In this document: piece after piece, positions 6,605 to 8,371 of the stretch
Layout: every line of letters starts with the position of its first letter
Position numbering within the stretch: the first letter of the stretch is position 1
NCBI GenBank assembly: GCA_031255695.1
Contig: JAIRSA010000107.1
Span: 1 to 8,371 of the forward strand
DNA from: Eubacteriales Family XIII. Incertae Sedis bacterium
GTDB taxonomy: Bacteria > Bacillota > Clostridia > Peptostreptococcales > Anaerovoracaceae
Direction of reading: 5' to 3'
DNA length: 8,371 nt
Translations under genes and position numbers: made by a program
The notes under the pieces: model-generated
What the model saw: only the letters and a program-made list of their open reading frames with translations
What the model was told of the DNA's origin: nothing
Databases searched by the model: none

Positions 6605-7184
6605 ATATGTATTTCTCTACTGCTGCCGGAATCTGCCCTTCCGGAAGCATGTCCCGTTTCAGCGCTTCGCGTATTTCCGTGGACGACAGGTCTACATGTT
6701 CGTTGCTGAGCCGCGTTATGCTGGCGCCGTAGCGCTCGCCCAGCGTTTCGATATGCCGTTCCAAAAGTTCGTCGCCGCAGCCTGGCCGCGAGGCGACGAT
6801 AAAGGAAAACTCTTTGAGCAATTCCTTTGATTTATACCATTTTTCAAGCATCATAAACATATCCGAACCAAGAACGAATGACAAGACGCTTCCTTTCGGG
6901 TATTGTTCTTTTATCGCGCGCAGCGAGTTTATCGTGTAGGAGACGCCCTTTGCGCTGAGTTCTATGTCCGTCGTGCCCATGGCAGGCTCGCCCTCTATGG
7001 CCAGCTTGAGCATGGCGAGCCTATGTGCGCCGTCGCTTGCCTGCGCGCCCATCTTGAACGGCTGTATATATACGGGCATGAAAAGCAGCAGATCCAGCCC
7101 TGCCTCGGCGATCGCCGCGCGGGCTATCGCGAGATGCCCGTTATGGACGGGATCGAAGCTGCCCCCCAGGACGCCGATCCTCAT
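6579..7184 (-). CDS. nadD: Nicotinate-nucleotide adenylyltransferase
   Basis: NadD transfers AMP from ATP to nicotinate mononucleotide, giving deamido-NAD in the NAD synthesis pathway. The 201-residue product is of normal length. The nucleotidyltransferase signature GGSFDPVHNGHL occupies residues 7-18, with H14 and H17 as the nucleotide-binding histidines. FVLGSDMF is at 103-110, and the C-terminal SSTEIR at 167-172 matches the family's ATP-binding ISSTxIR motif. QPFK at 41-44 takes the place of the commoner PPHK. ATG 7184 overlaps the aspS stop in an ATGA arrangement, so translation is probably coupled. The 3' end overlaps yqeK by 26 bases. Confidence 0.97.
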   Translation of the reverse strand: MRIGVLGGSFDPVHNGHLAIARAAIAEAGLDLLLFMPVYIQPFKMGAQASDGAHRLAMLKLAIEGEPAMGTTDIELSAKGVSYTINSLRAIKEQYPKGSVLSFVLGSDMFMMLEKWYKSKELLKEFSFIVASRPGCGDELLERHIETLGERYGASITRLSNEHVDLSSTEIREALKRDMLPEGQIPAAVEKYIYENGIYRQ

Positions 7185-8371
7185 CCGCCCGCACCGCCCT
7201 GCCCCTTCGGGGCCAGCACTATGCCCAGCTCGCTAAGCTGCTCCTGCGGCGCGTCGGCTGGCGCCCCGCTGACCGGGCACACAGCCATCTGGTTCTTGGG
7301 GAAGGCCATGACCTCCCTTATGCTAGGCTCGTCCAGCAGGATCATAACAAGCCTGTCCAGGCCGTAAGCCAGCCCGCCATGTGGCGGGACACCGTATTTG
7401 AAGGCCTCCAGCAAGAAACCGAACTTGTTTTCGGCATCCTCCTGGCTGAGGCCTATAGCCTCGAACATCTTGGCCTGCAGCGCCCTGTCGTGTATCCTGA
7501 TGCTGCCGCCGCCCAGTTCCACGCCGTTCAGGACGATGTCATAGGCCTGCGCCCTGGCCTCGCCGGGCGCGGTGTCGATGAGCCCTATGTCTTCGGGCTC
7601 CGGGGCGGTGAATGGGTGGTGGGTGGCTGTGTAGCGCCCCTCATCCTCATTGTATTCGAAAAGCGGGAAGCCGACAACCCATAACAGGCTATATTTCTTG
7701 CTGTCCAGAAGCCCTAGCCTCCCCGCTATCTCGCGCCGCAGGAAGCCCAGGCTGTCGAACACGACGCAGGGCTTGCCCGCGACGATGAATATAAGGTCGC
7801 CTGCTTCACCGGAAAATTTTTCTGTAAACCGACGCATCTCATCCTCTGTGACTGCTTTGCCGAAGGAAGAGCTGACGCCGTCCGGGTTGAGCTTGATCCA
7901 GGCGAGCCCTTTCGCCCCGTAGGGCTTCACCGACTCCTGGAGCTTGTCGATCTCCTTGCGGCTGAACTGGCTGGCGCCATCGTCGATCTTGATCCCCCTG
8001 ACATCGCCGCCGGCAGCCACCGCGTCCGCGAATACGCTGAAGGAGCAGGCACGGGCCTCGTCGTTCAGGCATACGAGCTCAAAACCGAAGCGCGTGTCGG
8101 GCTTGTCGCTGCCAAAGCGCTCCATGGCTTCCTTATAGCTGTAGCGCGGGAAGGGCACCGGGATGTCGACCCCCATGAGTTCGCTGAATACGCGTTTCAG
8201 GTAGCCCTCCTGCAGCTGTATGACATCGTCGGCGTCGACGAAGGACATCTCAAGATCGACCTGCGTGAATTCCGGCTGCCTGTCCGCCCTCAGATCCTCG
8301 TCCCTGAAGCATTTGGCTATCTGTATGTAGCGGTCTGTGCCGCCTGCCATCAGCAGCTGCTTGTACATCTG
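7181..8371 (-). CDS. aspS: Aspartyl-tRNA synthetase, C-terminal two thirds (start outside window)
   Basis: AspRS is a class II synthetase that charges tRNA-Asp. The window holds 396 residues of a family of about 590; the N-terminal anticodon-binding OB domain lies beyond base 8371. Visible in order (partial numbering) are KQLLM near the start, class II motif 2 (CFRDEDLRADRQPEF at 21-35), the bacterial GAD insertion domain (about 95-205), HHPFTAP at 251-257, GVELGGGSIRIHD at 283-295, and motif 3 (GLAYGLDRLVMIL at 333-345, with R340). The tail PVSGAPADAPQEQLSELGI is the normal bacterial ending, followed by a short Gly-rich end. The stop TGA at 7181-7183 overlaps nadD by four bases. Whether the enzyme also charges tRNA-Asn cannot be judged, since the deciding anticodon domain is missing. 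Confidence 0.97.
   Translation of the reverse strand, partial: QMYKQLLMAGGTDRYIQIAKCFRDEDLRADRQPEFTQVDLEMSFVDADDVIQLQEGYLKRVFSELMGVDIPVPFPRYSYKEAMERFGSDKPDTRFGFELVCLNDEARACSFSVFADAVAAGGDVRGIKIDDGASQFSRKEIDKLQESVKPYGAKGLAWIKLNPDGVSSSFGKAVTEDEMRRFTEKFSGEAGDLIFIVAGKPCVVFDSLGFLRREIAGRLGLLDSKKYSLLWVVGFPLFEYNEDEGRYTATHHPFTAPEPEDIGLIDTAPGEARAQAYDIVLNGVELGGGSIRIHDRALQAKMFEAIGLSQEDAENKFGFLLEAFKYGVPPHGGLAYGLDRLVMILLDEPSIREVMAFPKNQMAVCPVSGAPADAPQEQLSELGIVLAPKGQGGAGG

Overview
The window is a stretch of bacterial housekeeping genes, all on the minus strand. From the 8371 end towards base 1 the order is aspS (N-terminal part outside the window), nadD, yqeK, rsfS, leuS, a ribonuclease J gene, and an M24-family peptidase gene that runs off the left edge very near its natural end. 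Gene content and order (nadD-yqeK-rsfS-leuS, RNase J, Shine-Dalgarno starts, a TTG start) suggest a Clostridia-type Firmicute. Base composition is clearly GC-rich, yet isoleucine is often encoded by ATA. A finer placement cannot be supported from the sequence alone.

Layout by transcription order: aspS and nadD overlap by 4 bases, nadD and yqeK by 26, yqeK and rsfS by 17, and leuS starts 31 bases after rsfS. These five are very probably one translationally coupled operon serving aminoacylation (AspRS, LeuRS), NAD synthesis (NadD), dinucleoside polyphosphate turnover (YqeK) and ribosome silencing (RsfS). Next comes a 297-base non-coding gap (2535-2831) filled with GC-rich repeats, then RNase J (mRNA decay and RNA processing). 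A 166-base gap (686-851) follows, and then the M24 peptidase.

The housekeeping proteins have intact motifs and normal lengths. The unusual parts are repeats at the gene junctions. (1) The leuS-rnj gap holds three contiguous 37-bp units, nearly identical, next to three copies of a palindromic GC-rich element. (2) The 5' part of yqeK carries five in-frame 36-bp units that encode a Cys/Ala/Gly-rich 12-residue repeat ahead of the HD domain. (3) The rnj-M24 gap holds a short repeated decamer. The M24 peptidase also lacks the N-terminal domain common in its Xaa-Pro peptidase relatives. I see no defence system, mobile-element gene, tRNA, rRNA or CRISPR array.
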